A stretch of 41,093 nt of DNA from an uncultured Flavobacteriales bacterium (GTDB taxonomy: Bacteria; Bacteroidota; Bacteroidia; Flavobacteriales_C; GCA-002722245). Below the pieces are notes generated by a model. It was not told the origin of the DNA. It ran no database searches and saw only the letters and a program-made list of their open reading frames with translations. Position 1 is the first letter of the stretch. Every line of letters begins with the position of its first letter. Below are positions 1-8,253 of this stretch, in pieces. The stretch spans positions 1-41,093 of the forward strand of contig CAJJCC010000020.1 in the NCBI GenBank assembly GCA_905182585.1, written 5' to 3'. The translations under genes and the position numbers were made by a program.

Positions 1-1247
1 ACAATGGATATTTAAAACTGAATCTACTAGTTAGTTTATTTGGTTTCTTGGTGTGTTGCTTAATATTTGTGTTTTTTCAAGATTTCTTGGTCAGCCAAAA
101 CCAGGAAAATTCACGTATATTTTCAGAGTATTTACACTACATATTACCCTTCACGTTAAGTGTCACTTTATTCAACATTTTAAACACTTATAATAGAGGT
201 TTATACAATGCTGTAGCTGGAACTTTTTTGAAAGAACTTGTTCAGAGAGTATTTATCCTTATGGGAATTCTATTAATCGTCTTTAATCTAATTTCTTTTC
301 AGTTTTTTATTCCCATTTATTATTTGGCAACTCTTGTTCCTATAATTGGTTTATTGTGGATTCTTAACCAGAATAAGGAGTTAAAATTAAAACCTTTTAA
401 GCACAAGGTAAAAGGTGAATTCAAAAAAGAATTGATAGCTGTGAGTCTATTTGGAATTTTAAATAACGCAGGAGCAACAATAGTGACTGCAATTGACACA
501 ATTATGGTTAACGAAGAGTTGGGTGAAAATCAGGCTGGAGTTTACGCAACTGTTGCGTTATTTAGTACTGTTATTATCGCTCCATCCAGACCCTTAATTA
601 GTATTGCAACAACATTTTTAGCAGATGCATGGAAAGCCAATGATTTGAATAAGATCAAAGAATTATATGCTAAAAGCAGTATCAATCAGCTTTTATTTGG
701 GTCTTTAATATTTATAGGGATTTGGGCCAACATTGACAATATTTTCAACTTAATTCCTGATGAATTTAGCATCGGGAAAGACGTTGTTTTCTTTTTAGGG
801 TTAGGTGCATTAGCAAATATGGTAATGGGACTTAACAGCTCTATCATTGCTGTTTCTAAGTTATTTAAATGGCAAGCGTACTTCCTACTAGCCTTTACTA
901 TTTTGATAATCTTCACCAACTACCTTCTTATTCCTGAATATGGAATTATTGGAGCTGGAATAGCGAGTTTAATTTCTATCACAATTCATAATTTATTAAA
1001 ATTCATCTTTATTCTTGTTAAGTTTAAAATGCAGCCTTTTACAAAGGAAACTGTTTTAATGATTTTTATTGGGATTGGGGTATTCTTTATTCAGCAACTA
1101 ATTCCTTCGGTAAATTGGATCATCGATTTACCAGTTCGAAGTGTATTAATTACATTGATTTTTACTTTAATTGTTTATCCTTTTAAAATATCAGAAGACT
1201 TCAACAGACAAGTTGACAAACTTTTAAATCTTATTCGCAGCAAATAA
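1..1247 (+). CDS. Polysaccharide/oligosaccharide flippase (Wzx/MATE-like), 5' end missing
   Basis: The product is a strongly hydrophobic integral membrane protein with about ten or more predicted transmembrane stretches separated by short charged loops. This is typical of the MVF/MATE flippases that move lipid-linked polysaccharide units across the inner membrane. The loop segment DTIMVNEELGENQAGVYATV resembles the second-half start of Wzx proteins, where a new helix bundle follows an amphipathic linker. The track starts at a TTG at position 48, but the frame stays open back to base 3, so the real start lies upstream of the window and roughly the first fifth to quarter is absent. No strong terminator follows the stop. 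The family call rests on hydropathy pattern and local motifs. The substrate, such as O-antigen or exopolysaccharide, cannot be told. Confidence 0.75.
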   Translation, partial: NGYLKLNLLVSLFGFLVCCLIFVFFQDFLVSQNQENSRIFSEYLHYILPFTLSVTLFNILNTYNRGLYNAVAGTFLKELVQRVFILMGILLIVFNLISFQFFIPIYYLATLVPIIGLLWILNQNKELKLKPFKHKVKGEFKKELIAVSLFGILNNAGATIVTAIDTIMVNEELGENQAGVYATVALFSTVIIAPSRPLISIATTFLADAWKANDLNKIKELYAKSSINQLLFGSLIFIGIWANIDNIFNLIPDEFSIGKDVVFFLGLGALANMVMGLNSSIIAVSKLFKWQAYFLLAFTILIIFTNYLLIPEYGIIGAGIASLISITIHNLLKFIFILVKFKMQPFTKETVLMIFIGIGVFFIQQLIPSVNWIIDLPVRSVLITLIFTLIVYPFKISEDFNRQVDKLLNLIRSK

Positions 1248-1620
1248 GATTTAGGCATTATATAGTTCATGCGTCTCACCTTTTTAACGAAGTATGAAGA
1301 CAATCTTTAAATTAGCCTTTATCCTAAATTCACTTCAACATGAGTTAGTTTTCGAAAGCGAAACCTTATTTCAATAATGTGACAGTTCAACACCCTTTTC
1401 GATTATTACATAAATATATTGATTACTTAAACTAAACCTAAGCAAAGAGGGCTTAATTCAACTAGGCAATTTTACGGCACCGCCTTACTTTCTAACCTAG
1501 ACGAAAACACCATTTTAAAAGTTCTAATTAAATTAACTGCTTTATTGCTTTTCTCATAGAAGAAGACGATTTCTTTTCAAGGGTATTGGAACCTTTTATA
1601 AGTGAAAAAAAGGCTGGTTT
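1248..1620. other. ORF-free spacer between convergent genes
   Basis: This stretch separates the flippase stop from the stop of the convergent imelysin-like gene. Stops are frequent in all frames. I see only a small TTTCG-AAAG-CGAAA hairpin near 1350-1363 and a weak AAGG/CCTT hairpin near 1580-1597. Neither has a convincing T-run. No RNA gene is recognised. Confidence 0.5.
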
Positions 1621-2661
1621 TTAATCACCATCTGCATCAGAAAATGTAATATTAAAACCCAGTGTTGGGCTTATATCAATAATAAAAAGTGATCGTATTT
1701 TTTTAAAGGATAACCTTAACGCTGTTAATTTTGTTTCGTTCAAAATCAACTGACCAAATAACGGTTTAGATATTTCACTTAAAATCAGTTCAGTCTCATT
1801 AAAATAATCATCTGCTTTTTGAACTAACTCAACCTCCCCTTTTTCAATCAAATATTCCTCTAAACCAATTCCATTTACGCCATAAAAGACATTTTTAAGC
1901 GTATTAATTGTTTTATTTATTGTTTCAAAAGAAGTTTTAGATCTCCATGCTTCAAGCATTCTATCATCCATTTCTACATAATCATAATAACCAATTGGTA
2001 TTCCAATTTTATAGCGTAAAGTACTTTCACATATTACTGGTACTTGATTTAAAACTTGTCCAATTGTAGAACTTAGGCTATATCCCTTAGAACTACGGAA
2101 ATCATCAATACTGTTATCCGATATTAATTTAAACCTCTCTATACTCTTTAATACATCCTTAGATACCAAAGATAATAAGTCGTAATAAGAACCGGACTTA
2201 TCTAAATGAATTGAAAACAATAGATACTCTAAACAATATAAACCTACATTATCACTTGGCTTCGTATTCAGGAGATCAGCGTTAAGCATTTCATCATTTA
2301 AAAGTGATTTCACATCGGCAGTATCAATTGGAAATGTTGTTAAACGATAAGAAATAAATGAATTTTTTAAATCACCAATTATAAAAGGTTCAATTCCTCG
2401 CCACAGCAAAGAAGCAACTTTCCATTCAGTTTTTATCTCTTGAAGTTTACTACTCTCTTTAAATAAAGCATATTCAGTAACTAAAACATCTATACTCTTT
2501 ACTGAGCGATAAAATTCATTTATTGCGGGAAGGTAAAGACTGTCTGCCCAATTATTTATCAATGCTGTTTGATTATAGCTATCATATTCCTTTTTTTGCT
2601 TTTTACAAGCAATTACTAATACAATTATTGTTAATATAAAAACTAAAATTCTACTCTTCAT
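1621..2661 (-). CDS. Imelysin-like (M75) lipoprotein with altered GxHxxE motif
   Basis: The N-terminus is a lipoprotein signal ending in a lipobox at Cys19 (LVIAC), so the product should be anchored in the outer or inner membrane facing the periplasm. The body is helical with the WADSLYLPAINEF-type opening of imelysin (peptidase M75, IrpA-like) proteins. At the position of the family motif GxHxxE it reads GLYCLEYLL (residues 140-148), so the histidine is replaced by tyrosine while the glutamate is kept. It is the third gene of an operon, 8 nt after the di-heme oxidoreductase, and the other imelysin gene at 4089 keeps the intact motif. The proteolytic activity of this family is doubtful in general, and a metal-binding role is often suggested. 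Here the metal site looks modified. The final residues (TFSDADGD) are acidic. Confidence 0.8.
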   Translation of the reverse strand: MKSRILVFILTIIVLVIACKKQKKEYDSYNQTALINNWADSLYLPAINEFYRSVKSIDVLVTEYALFKESSKLQEIKTEWKVASLLWRGIEPFIIGDLKNSFISYRLTTFPIDTADVKSLLNDEMLNADLLNTKPSDNVGLYCLEYLLFSIHLDKSGSYYDLLSLVSKDVLKSIERFKLISDNSIDDFRSSKGYSLSSTIGQVLNQVPVICESTLRYKIGIPIGYYDYVEMDDRMLEAWRSKTSFETINKTINTLKNVFYGVNGIGLEEYLIEKGEVELVQKADDYFNETELILSEISKPLFGQLILNETKLTALRLSFKKIRSLFIIDISPTLGFNITFSDADGD

Positions 2662-2669
2662 AACCGGCG

Positions 2670-4079
2670 CTATATAGATTCTAAAAATGTAATTAATGCT
2701 GTTCTATCTGATTTCGATAATGATTTAAATACCAACTTTATTGATTCCGCTTCTCCACCATGCCACAATATTGCTTCGGTAAGATTTCTAGCTCTTCCAT
2801 CATGTAAATAATATGTATGATTGTTCACCGTCTCTATCAAACCAATTCCCCATAAAGGTGCAGTTCTCCATTCCGATCCTGTAGCTGCAAAAACGGGCAT
2901 ATTATCTGCCAATCCCTCTCCCATGTCATGCAATAGCAAATCTGAATAAGGTTGAATTGACTGATTATTAAAATGCGGAAATATCGGATGACTTGATGTT
3001 GTCATTGTCTTATCATGACAATTAATACAACCTATATTTTTAAATAAACCTTTACCTTTTTGCACAATTTCATCATCGGAATTTCTTTGAGCAGGCACAG
3101 CAAGATTAGATACATAAAGTATTACTTTATCAAAATCTGCTGAGTCAATTTCTGGAGTCCCTCCGTTTTCTGCATTACCACAATCAATTTGCTCATCTGG
3201 GCAATTATCAATTTTATACAATGGAGTGGTAATTCCTAAATCTCTTAAAAAAGCTTTAGATGATTGTTGAATAATACTCGGCTGATCGGCTTTCCATCCA
3301 AATCGCCCTAAACTATAACGCTGATTTAAATCATCCCAAACATAATTAGCCTTTCCTGATATGCCATTTTGATCAGCATCAAATTCGTCTTCATTTGCTA
3401 ATATCTCTTCTTCAGAGATAGCTTCTAGCAACCCCAATCCAATTAACTGCCTACTTATCCTTGGACTCATCTTAATATTACCTAATGAGCCAAATTTTGG
3501 GTTTTTAACGAAGTAACTTGGTTTCCTTAAAGAATAAACTTCACCATCAGGAAATCCTCCGGACTCTTCTAAATAAGTTATTCCTAATTGACCTTCTGCT
3601 TCAACACCTAAAATAGCATCGTCTTGTAATTGACTTCCGTAAACGGGATGATGAATAGGAGACCCATCACTCTCCTCTCCTAAACTAAAACGAAGTAATA
3701 AACCAGTACCAAGTTCTCCATCAAAACTAGCGGGACGACCTCTCCCATCTTTAAAATGACAACTTGAACAATTTTTAGCATTAAAAGTTGGACCTAGTCC
3801 GTCTCTAGCTGTTGCACTAGCAGGAGCTGACACCCAATTCTTATTAAAAAATGAATTCCCAACGAAAAAGTTCAATTCATCCATACCTGTTAAACCAGGA
3901 CTTGGAAAAGAAAACGCATTTTCGGAAGAATTAATAATGGAATTATTTCCGCCCAAAAACTGATCATAGTTTACTTTATTTAGGCTTATTTCCGTCACTT
4001 CATCTTTAGTGCAACTAATAACAGTAAATGCAACTAAGTAGATACTTAGTTGCATTTTAAAGTTTAATCGTAATTTCAT
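2670..4079 (-). CDS. Di-heme oxidoreductase (DHOR/DUF1111, thiol oxidoreductase-like) lipoprotein
   Basis: This is a periplasmic c-type cytochrome of the family related to cytochrome c peroxidase. Two heme-attachment motifs are visible: CSSCH at residues 104-108 and CINCH near residues 350-354. The first is followed by KDGRGRP, which is characteristic of DHOR proteins. The conserved HDGRARNLTEAILWHGGEA block near the C-terminus also fits the family. A lipoprotein signal ends at Cys23 (TVISC). It lies between two imelysin-type genes with 8-9 nt gaps, a layout seen in other Bacteroidota and usually linked to iron or metal handling. The actual substrate and electron partner are not known from the sequence. 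Length (469 aa) is normal for the family. Confidence 0.88.
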   Translation of the reverse strand: MKLRLNFKMQLSIYLVAFTVISCTKDEVTEISLNKVNYDQFLGGNNSIINSSENAFSFPSPGLTGMDELNFFVGNSFFNKNWVSAPASATARDGLGPTFNAKNCSSCHFKDGRGRPASFDGELGTGLLLRFSLGEESDGSPIHHPVYGSQLQDDAILGVEAEGQLGITYLEESGGFPDGEVYSLRKPSYFVKNPKFGSLGNIKMSPRISRQLIGLGLLEAISEEEILANEDEFDADQNGISGKANYVWDDLNQRYSLGRFGWKADQPSIIQQSSKAFLRDLGITTPLYKIDNCPDEQIDCGNAENGGTPEIDSADFDKVILYVSNLAVPAQRNSDDEIVQKGKGLFKNIGCINCHDKTMTTSSHPIFPHFNNQSIQPYSDLLLHDMGEGLADNMPVFAATGSEWRTAPLWGIGLIETVNNHTYYLHDGRARNLTEAILWHGGEAESIKLVFKSLSKSDRTALITFLESI

Positions 4080-4088
4080 TTTAAACCG

Positions 4089-5267
4089 TTATTCGGGTAA
4101 CTCAACAGAAATGGTATAACCTAATGCTGCGGCTATTTCTGCTATTTTATCACCTTGATCTTGAAGTGTTAATACCGACTGCATTATTGGGCCATTTCCT
4201 CCAACAACTTCTTGAGTTAAAGCAAAATCAAATGGGATTTCAATACCTTCTACATTTTCGATTGACTCTTTTGATAAAGCCGACATTTCCGAAGCTAAAT
4301 CACCGTTAACCTCTTTTATTACATCTTCTAAAGAAGTTCCTTTTGTAACAGTCCCATCAACGCCCTCATATTCACCTACGTAAATATTTCTAATTCCTTG
4401 GGCATTTAAAATAATATCGCGGTGCGTATTATCAGAAAAACATGAATGTTCATCTTCTTGATCTTGGTTATTTAGGGCGACAAAAATTCGTTCTCCTGCT
4501 AGCTCACCTTTGCTTAATATTCCAATTCCAGTTAAGATAATTTGAAGAGCAGCGTCATTATCCATTGCTAAGAATTCTTTTCTAAAGTTATTAGTTTCTG
4601 ATGGATTCCATTCTTCCTTTAACTCCAATAATTGATCAACTAATAAATTTGCACATACTTTTAAGTACTCTCCTCTTCGAGCAGCGTTTTCGTCAGTTGA
4701 GTAATCAGTATATGAACGAGAACCAGGTGTTTTTAAGGTAACATCCGCGTCATCTTGTCCCCAGAGTAAAAACTCAATTGCATGATAACCAATTGCAACA
4801 TTTGTTTCTCCACCTTCTTCATTTGCACCTTCTAAAATAGAAGCTGAAATACTTGGGAAACTTGCTGTTCTTTCAATTATACCAGAATCTGAGGAAGCTG
4901 TGTAATCGATATACCCCTCGTCTAATGGCCATGCATTTAATAATCCTTCTGGCCCATCGGAATCATCAATTGGTCCTTCAGAAAAACGAAAAGCTTCTGT
5001 TAATCCATAAGGCTCTCGTGCTTCTTTCCATGCTGTTTTAGCCGAATTTTGTGTACTTTCTGATGGGTTTGCTACAAATGCATCAATTGCAATTTTCAAC
5101 TCTTTTGCTTCTGAATGAGCATCTGAATAGTTGGCGAAAGCAATGTTCGCATACGTTACTTTAGTCGCCGACTTTAGAGCTCCTAAATCTGTTTTATCAT
5201 CTTCTTTTTCTTTACATGATGTAAAAATGACACTCGCAATTACTACTCCCTTAATTAAATTTTTCAT
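4089..5267 (-). CDS. Imelysin family (M75, IrpA-like) lipoprotein
   Basis: This is a periplasm-facing lipoprotein with a lipobox at Cys18 (VIFTSC). The family motif GxHxxE is intact as GYHAIEFLLWGQD (Gly160, His162, Glu165). The duplicated helical bundle of imelysin proteins is suggested by the second-half segment around MDNDAALQIILTGIGIL, followed by ELAGERI. It is the first gene of the three-gene operon imelysin, di-heme oxidoreductase, imelysin. Family members are described as iron-regulated (IrpA) or insulin-cleaving, and a metal-binding role is the usual inference. A good Bacteroidota-type promoter and two large inverted repeats lie directly upstream (5268-5376), so the operon probably has dedicated control. 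Start ATG at 5267 fits the signal peptide. Confidence 0.88.
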   Translation of the reverse strand: MKNLIKGVVIASVIFTSCKEKEDDKTDLGALKSATKVTYANIAFANYSDAHSEAKELKIAIDAFVANPSESTQNSAKTAWKEAREPYGLTEAFRFSEGPIDDSDGPEGLLNAWPLDEGYIDYTASSDSGIIERTASFPSISASILEGANEEGGETNVAIGYHAIEFLLWGQDDADVTLKTPGSRSYTDYSTDENAARRGEYLKVCANLLVDQLLELKEEWNPSETNNFRKEFLAMDNDAALQIILTGIGILSKGELAGERIFVALNNQDQEDEHSCFSDNTHRDIILNAQGIRNIYVGEYEGVDGTVTKGTSLEDVIKEVNGDLASEMSALSKESIENVEGIEIPFDFALTQEVVGGNGPIMQSVLTLQDQGDKIAEIAAALGYTISVELPE

Positions 5268-5271
5268 TTGT

Positions 5272-5317
5272 TTTAGTGTCCTTTAGTTTCGAATACAAAA
5301 CTACCAAGGACACTAAA
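5272..5317. repeat. 46-bp interrupted inverted repeat over the imelysin promoter
   Basis: The outer arms TTTAGTGTCCTT (5272-5283) and AAGGACACTAAA (5306-5317) match perfectly over 12 bp. Inner arms TAGTTT (5284-5289) and AAACTA (5298-5303) add 6 bp, leaving a 2-nt bulge and an 8-nt loop. The predicted -7 element of the imelysin operon lies within it. It may be an operator or an RNA hairpin in read-through transcripts from the upstream gene. Confidence 0.75.
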
Positions 5318-5326
5318 TTTACCCAA
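5296..5326 (-). promoter_or_regulatory. Promoter of the imelysin/di-heme operon
   Basis: On the minus strand the sequence reads TTG, 20 nt, TAGTTTTG. This is an exact match to the Bacteroidota housekeeping pattern TTG-N(17-23)-TAnnTTTG. Transcription should start about 20 nt upstream of the ATG at 5267. Confidence 0.65.
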
Positions 5327-5376
5327 TACCTCGAACAGGGTAAAACGCCTATACAGCCTACCCTTTTCGAGGTATT
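5325..5376. repeat. Inverted repeat, 18-bp arms (possible terminator of DUF4197 gene)
   Basis: Arms 5325-5342 (AATACCTCGAACAGGGTA) and 5359-5376 (TACCCTTTTCGAGGTATT) pair with a single mismatch around a 16-nt loop. It lies 24 nt beyond the DUF4197 stop and could end that transcript, but no U-run follows on either strand. A smaller inverted repeat, TACCTTT-TT-AAAGGTA, sits at 5380-5395. Confidence 0.7.
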
Positions 5377-5400
5377 CACTACCTTTTTAAAGGTACTGTC

Positions 5401-6123
5401 TTACGCTCCAAAAACCTTTTTCAAAAGATCAGAAACTCTTGCTGCAGGCTCCTCTCTAATTTTTTTCTCTTCCAATGCTAAAAGTTTGAAAAGACCTTCC
5501 ATTGCTTTTTCTGTTGTATAATCTTCCAAATCAAGATTAACCTTTTTTGTTAATGGAATTTTATTATACCCAGACGCTAATGGAGACCAATACTTTGTAA
5601 TGTTAACGGTTTGTAAAGCTTTCTCTACAATCGGTCTAAATGTAGTATATAAAGAATCTTTTGTGCTTTCCTCTAAATAACTTGTAGCCGCGTTATCTTC
5701 TCCTTTTAGAATTGATAAACCATCTTTTACAGACATTGATTTAATTGCCAATAAAAACAATGGAGCCGCCTCCTTAGCTGCTTCTTCAGCGGCTCTATTT
5801 AAAACAAGTTCAAATTCATCTACCTGCTTTCCCATTCCTACTTTACGCAAACTTTTTTGCATATTCTCAGCCTCTGCTGGAAAGGGAATTCGAATTAGAT
5901 CGTTTTTATTAAAACCATCCATTACACTAGCTGACTTACCTGCATTATCTACTCCAACACTTAAGGCTTCTTTTAAGCCACTAATCACTTCATCGTTTGT
6001 TAATTTAGATGCTGTTGGTGTTTCAACTTGAGTTTTAACACTGTTTTTTAGTTTATTTAAGTTCAATTGCGCATTCACACCAGTTGAGGCAAGAATTGCT
6101 ACTCCTATTAATATTTTTTTCAT
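5401..6123 (-). CDS. DUF4197 domain-containing exported protein
   Basis: An N-terminal signal peptide (MKKILIGVAILASTGVNA, cleaved before QLN) is followed by a mostly helical domain. The features GLKEALSVGVDNA, IPFP, VDEFELVLNRAAEEAAKEAAPLF and the late YWSPLASGYNKIPL region are characteristic of DUF4197, a family of periplasmic proteins of unknown function about 220-240 aa long. The length here is complete. A promoter with a perfect TAnnTTTG element lies 35-43 nt upstream of the ATG. The downstream gene on the same strand is the imelysin operon, but two large inverted repeats and a separate promoter lie between them, so co-transcription is unlikely or regulated. The family gives no known activity. 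Confidence 0.85.
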   Translation of the reverse strand: MKKILIGVAILASTGVNAQLNLNKLKNSVKTQVETPTASKLTNDEVISGLKEALSVGVDNAGKSASVMDGFNKNDLIRIPFPAEAENMQKSLRKVGMGKQVDEFELVLNRAAEEAAKEAAPLFLLAIKSMSVKDGLSILKGEDNAATSYLEESTKDSLYTTFRPIVEKALQTVNITKYWSPLASGYNKIPLTKKVNLDLEDYTTEKAMEGLFKLLALEEKKIREEPAARVSDLLKKVFGA

Positions 6124-6520
6124 TTTATGATTTTTAAAGTTTCATTCAATTACTATTCCAAAAATATGCAACTATTTCATCTAATCGAAGTAAAAAACGG
6201 GAACAGTTTTACAAATTGAAAAAAAGCTGTTAATAATTCATGACGTTGGTTTTATCAAACAACGATAAACGTTTTGTTCGATCAATAATGAATAACATAT
6301 AATTAGTGAAGCTTTTAATGGAAAATAAGGTATAAAAAGGCTTTAGAGTTACAACCTGATGCTACAATCTTGTAAAAGCGAATATCTGATTTAGATGGCA
6401 TCTAAGTATCGATGTATTTGCAAAATCAAAACTTCACAAATAATATAATAAGTTAAAAAGCTTTTGTTAATTGTATTTGTAATAAGTCACCTGAAATATA
6501 TTAAACTTTTATTCAGTAAA
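6124..6520. other. ORF-free spacer upstream of DUF4197 gene
   Basis: Apart from the promoter at 6159-6189, nothing coding is seen. It separates the stop of the ketopantoate reductase-like gene from the DUF4197 gene on the same strand. No clear terminator hairpin follows the reductase stop. Confidence 0.5.
6159..6189 (-). promoter_or_regulatory. Promoter of DUF4197 gene
   Basis: The minus strand carries TATTTTTG (6159-6166), a perfect TAnnTTTG element, preceded at 19 nt by TTCG (6186-6189), an imperfect -33 element. Confidence 0.55.
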
Positions 6521-7381
6521 CTAGAGGGTTAATTGCTTGATTATTTCTGATATGAAATCACTTTTTAATTCTTTATTAATAACACCTAAAATTGAATCAA
6601 TTTCAGTACCTCTTCCAGAATCCAAATCTGCCCACATACTATTTACGTTTTCACTTGTAGCCTTGGCTATTTTATTCAATAAATCTTCGTATTCCGAAAA
6701 TTCACTAAACAAACCTCGTGCTAAAAAGTATGGAAAGACCTCTTTCGCTATTTTAATTAAATACATTCCAGCTTCACCATTAACAACCTCTCCATTTTTG
6801 ACTTTAAAAATTGCGGCCGTTGGATTTATAGCAGCGTTGATTGCTAATTTCTTTAAAATACTCTTTCCTATTTTTTCTTCAAATTGAATTGTAGGAAGTG
6901 TATTCTCGAAAAAAGATTGTAAAAATTCATTAGACTCCAAAATTAGGTTTCCGTTCCCTGTATTTTCAACTTTTCCAGGACCTTTCAATTTAGCTCCTTG
7001 TGTAGTTGTTCCTAAATAAATATTTTGCTCAGCATTTAAAACCGACTTAAAAAGTTCTTTTTGTCCAGATCCGTTTTGAAGAATCAAAATTGGACTTTGC
7101 CAGTTCAATTTTAAATACTCTTTAAGTGCATTTGAGTTTTTATAGCCTTTTGTTAACCAAACCACCAAATCGGGTTTTTCAGAATCTAACCAATTAGTCG
7201 TTGCAAATATGTTTTCAGCGATAACCTCACTATCGCTTTCAACTAAAATAGCTTTCTTGTTAAGCGCATTTATACCTTCGTGCCAACTTCCTAACATTGT
7301 GACATTGAAGTAATCAGAAAACCTTATTGCATATAATGTTGCTAATGCACCTGAACCAACGACAACTATCTTTTTAACCAT
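6521..7381 (-). CDS. panE: 2-dehydropantoate 2-reductase (ketopantoate reductase, PanE/ApbA family)
   Basis: This is an NADPH-dependent enzyme converting ketopantoate to pantoate in pantothenate and CoA synthesis. The N-terminal Rossmann motif reads VVGSGALA (residues 8-15). The second domain has KKLAINAAINPTAAIF (177-192), matching the family block with catalytic lysine and conserved asparagine. The block NSMWADLDSGRGTEIDSILG (247-266) carries the Ser-Met-Asp and the substrate-binding glutamate (Glu260). Length 286 aa is normal. The family also contains paralogues of unsure substrate, so the name is by family and motif. It stands alone, with non-coding DNA on both sides (about 930 bp upstream and 400 bp downstream). 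Confidence 0.85.
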   Translation of the reverse strand: MVKKIVVVGSGALATLYAIRFSDYFNVTMLGSWHEGINALNKKAILVESDSEVIAENIFATTNWLDSEKPDLVVWLTKGYKNSNALKEYLKLNWQSPILILQNGSGQKELFKSVLNAEQNIYLGTTTQGAKLKGPGKVENTGNGNLILESNEFLQSFFENTLPTIQFEEKIGKSILKKLAINAAINPTAAIFKVKNGEVVNGEAGMYLIKIAKEVFPYFLARGLFSEFSEYEDLLNKIAKATSENVNSMWADLDSGRGTEIDSILGVINKELKSDFISEIIKQLTL

Positions 7382-7485
7382 TTGATCTTCAATAACTTTG
7401 ATTTAACATAAAGATAAGGCCTTTTCATGATGAATATTTACGCTTCAGTTTTATTTTCGCACATTTGAACAGTTAAATAAATCGT

Positions 7486-7501
7486 TTTAGCAATTGCTAA
7501 A
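7486..7501. repeat. Perfect 16-bp palindrome
   Basis: TTTAGCAATTGCTAAA is fully self-complementary. It lies about 29 bp upstream of the TATATTTG element at 7530, where an upstream regulator of that promoter could bind. Confidence 0.6.
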
Positions 7502-7529
7502 GCAATGAAGACCTCAACTAATCTATCTT

Positions 7530-7613
7530 TATATTTGTTAGAACGGACTGATATACAATCTGATATAACAAAATGATTATAAAGCCTCGAGAAATCGGGG
7601 CTTTGGTGTTTTT
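7530..7613 (+). ncRNA. Candidate small RNA (promoter element plus intrinsic terminator)
   Basis: TATATTTG (7530-7537) is a perfect TAnnTTTG element, though no good -33 box is present. About 40 nt later a hairpin AAAGCCTCGA-GAAA-TCGGGGCTTT (7581-7604, one G-U pair, GNRA-type loop) is followed by GGTGTTTTT. A transcript of about 70 nt would run from about 7544 to 7613. It contains a direct repeat CTGATATA (7548-7555 and 7560-7567). No known RNA family is recognised. Confidence 0.4.
7581..7613 (+). terminator. Intrinsic terminator
   Basis: The 10-bp stem AAAGCCTCGA/TCGGGGCTTT has a GAAA loop and is followed by a short T-run (TGTTTTT). No protein gene on the plus strand ends nearby, which is why a small RNA is proposed. 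Confidence 0.65.
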
Positions 7614-8222
7614 AACAATTTTTCTTAGCTATTGTCCATTCACTCCAAATAATCGTTAAAGCGTTGATTAAAATGAAAACCTTTTCACCAGCACTCCTTT
7701 TTATACCCAGTAATGATTTAGGTAAAAAGAGTAATAATCAAAAATCATTATTATTGATAGCAAAACAATAGTATTGCTAAAGGGAATCCAAGTATGAACA
7801 ATATTATCTCATTAATGATTAGGGTTATAAAGAATAACACCTGTGGTAAATGGAACTAAAAACGCGAATAGAAAAAAGGTTATTCAAAAAGAACTTACTG
7901 AACTAAGAAAAAGTGGCTAATAAAAAGCCATTACCAACGAACCGTATGGGGAAATTGATGAAAACTTTTAATAAGATTCTTTTTGAAACAACCTTTAAAA
8001 AAATAGGATGAAATACGATTTTTACTCAAAACGTTAATGACAATGACAAAATTCTAATTAATAAACCTCATTGGATAAGACGGATTTTGTATTCGATTTA
8101 CTTTATAATTCACTAACATTTAATCTTATTTGAGAAGTTCTAATTAAACATATTTGGCGCTTTCACGAAATACGTAATAGATTTAACTAATAATAGAACT
8201 TAAATAATACAACCGTTTCCTA

Positions 8223-8253
8223 TTGTTTGTATTACTAAGTCGTTATATCTTTA
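8223..8253 (+). promoter_or_regulatory. Promoter of the HNH-like/SDR pair
   Basis: TTG (8223-8225), 20 nt, TATCTTTA (8246-8253) gives a -7 element with one mismatch to TAnnTTTG. It would leave a leader of about 50 nt before the ATG at 8310. Confidence 0.45.

Noticed and set aside
686-919. Minus-strand ORF of 77 aa inside the flippase gene
   Set aside because: Shadow of the real coding frame; the same holds for the other short ORFs lying inside recognised genes (for example 12696, 19750, 20228, 28190, 31135, 40462).
5276-5521. Plus-strand ORF of 81 aa over the imelysin/DUF4197 gap
   Set aside because: It runs through the inverted repeats and into the DUF4197 gene on the opposite strand, with no family resemblance.
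7573-7659. 28-codon frame with a hydrophobic segment
   Set aside because: It is too short and overlaps a terminator hairpin; kept only as an alternative in the small-RNA finding.
7946-8011. 21-codon frame beginning MGKLMKTFNKILFE
   Set aside because: Very short, no promoter or family support, composition expected by chance in AT-rich DNA.
1518-8145. Shared string AAGTTCTAATTAAA in two spacers (near 1518 and 8134)
   Set aside because: A 14-base AT-rich match between spacers can easily be chance, and the flanking bases do not match.
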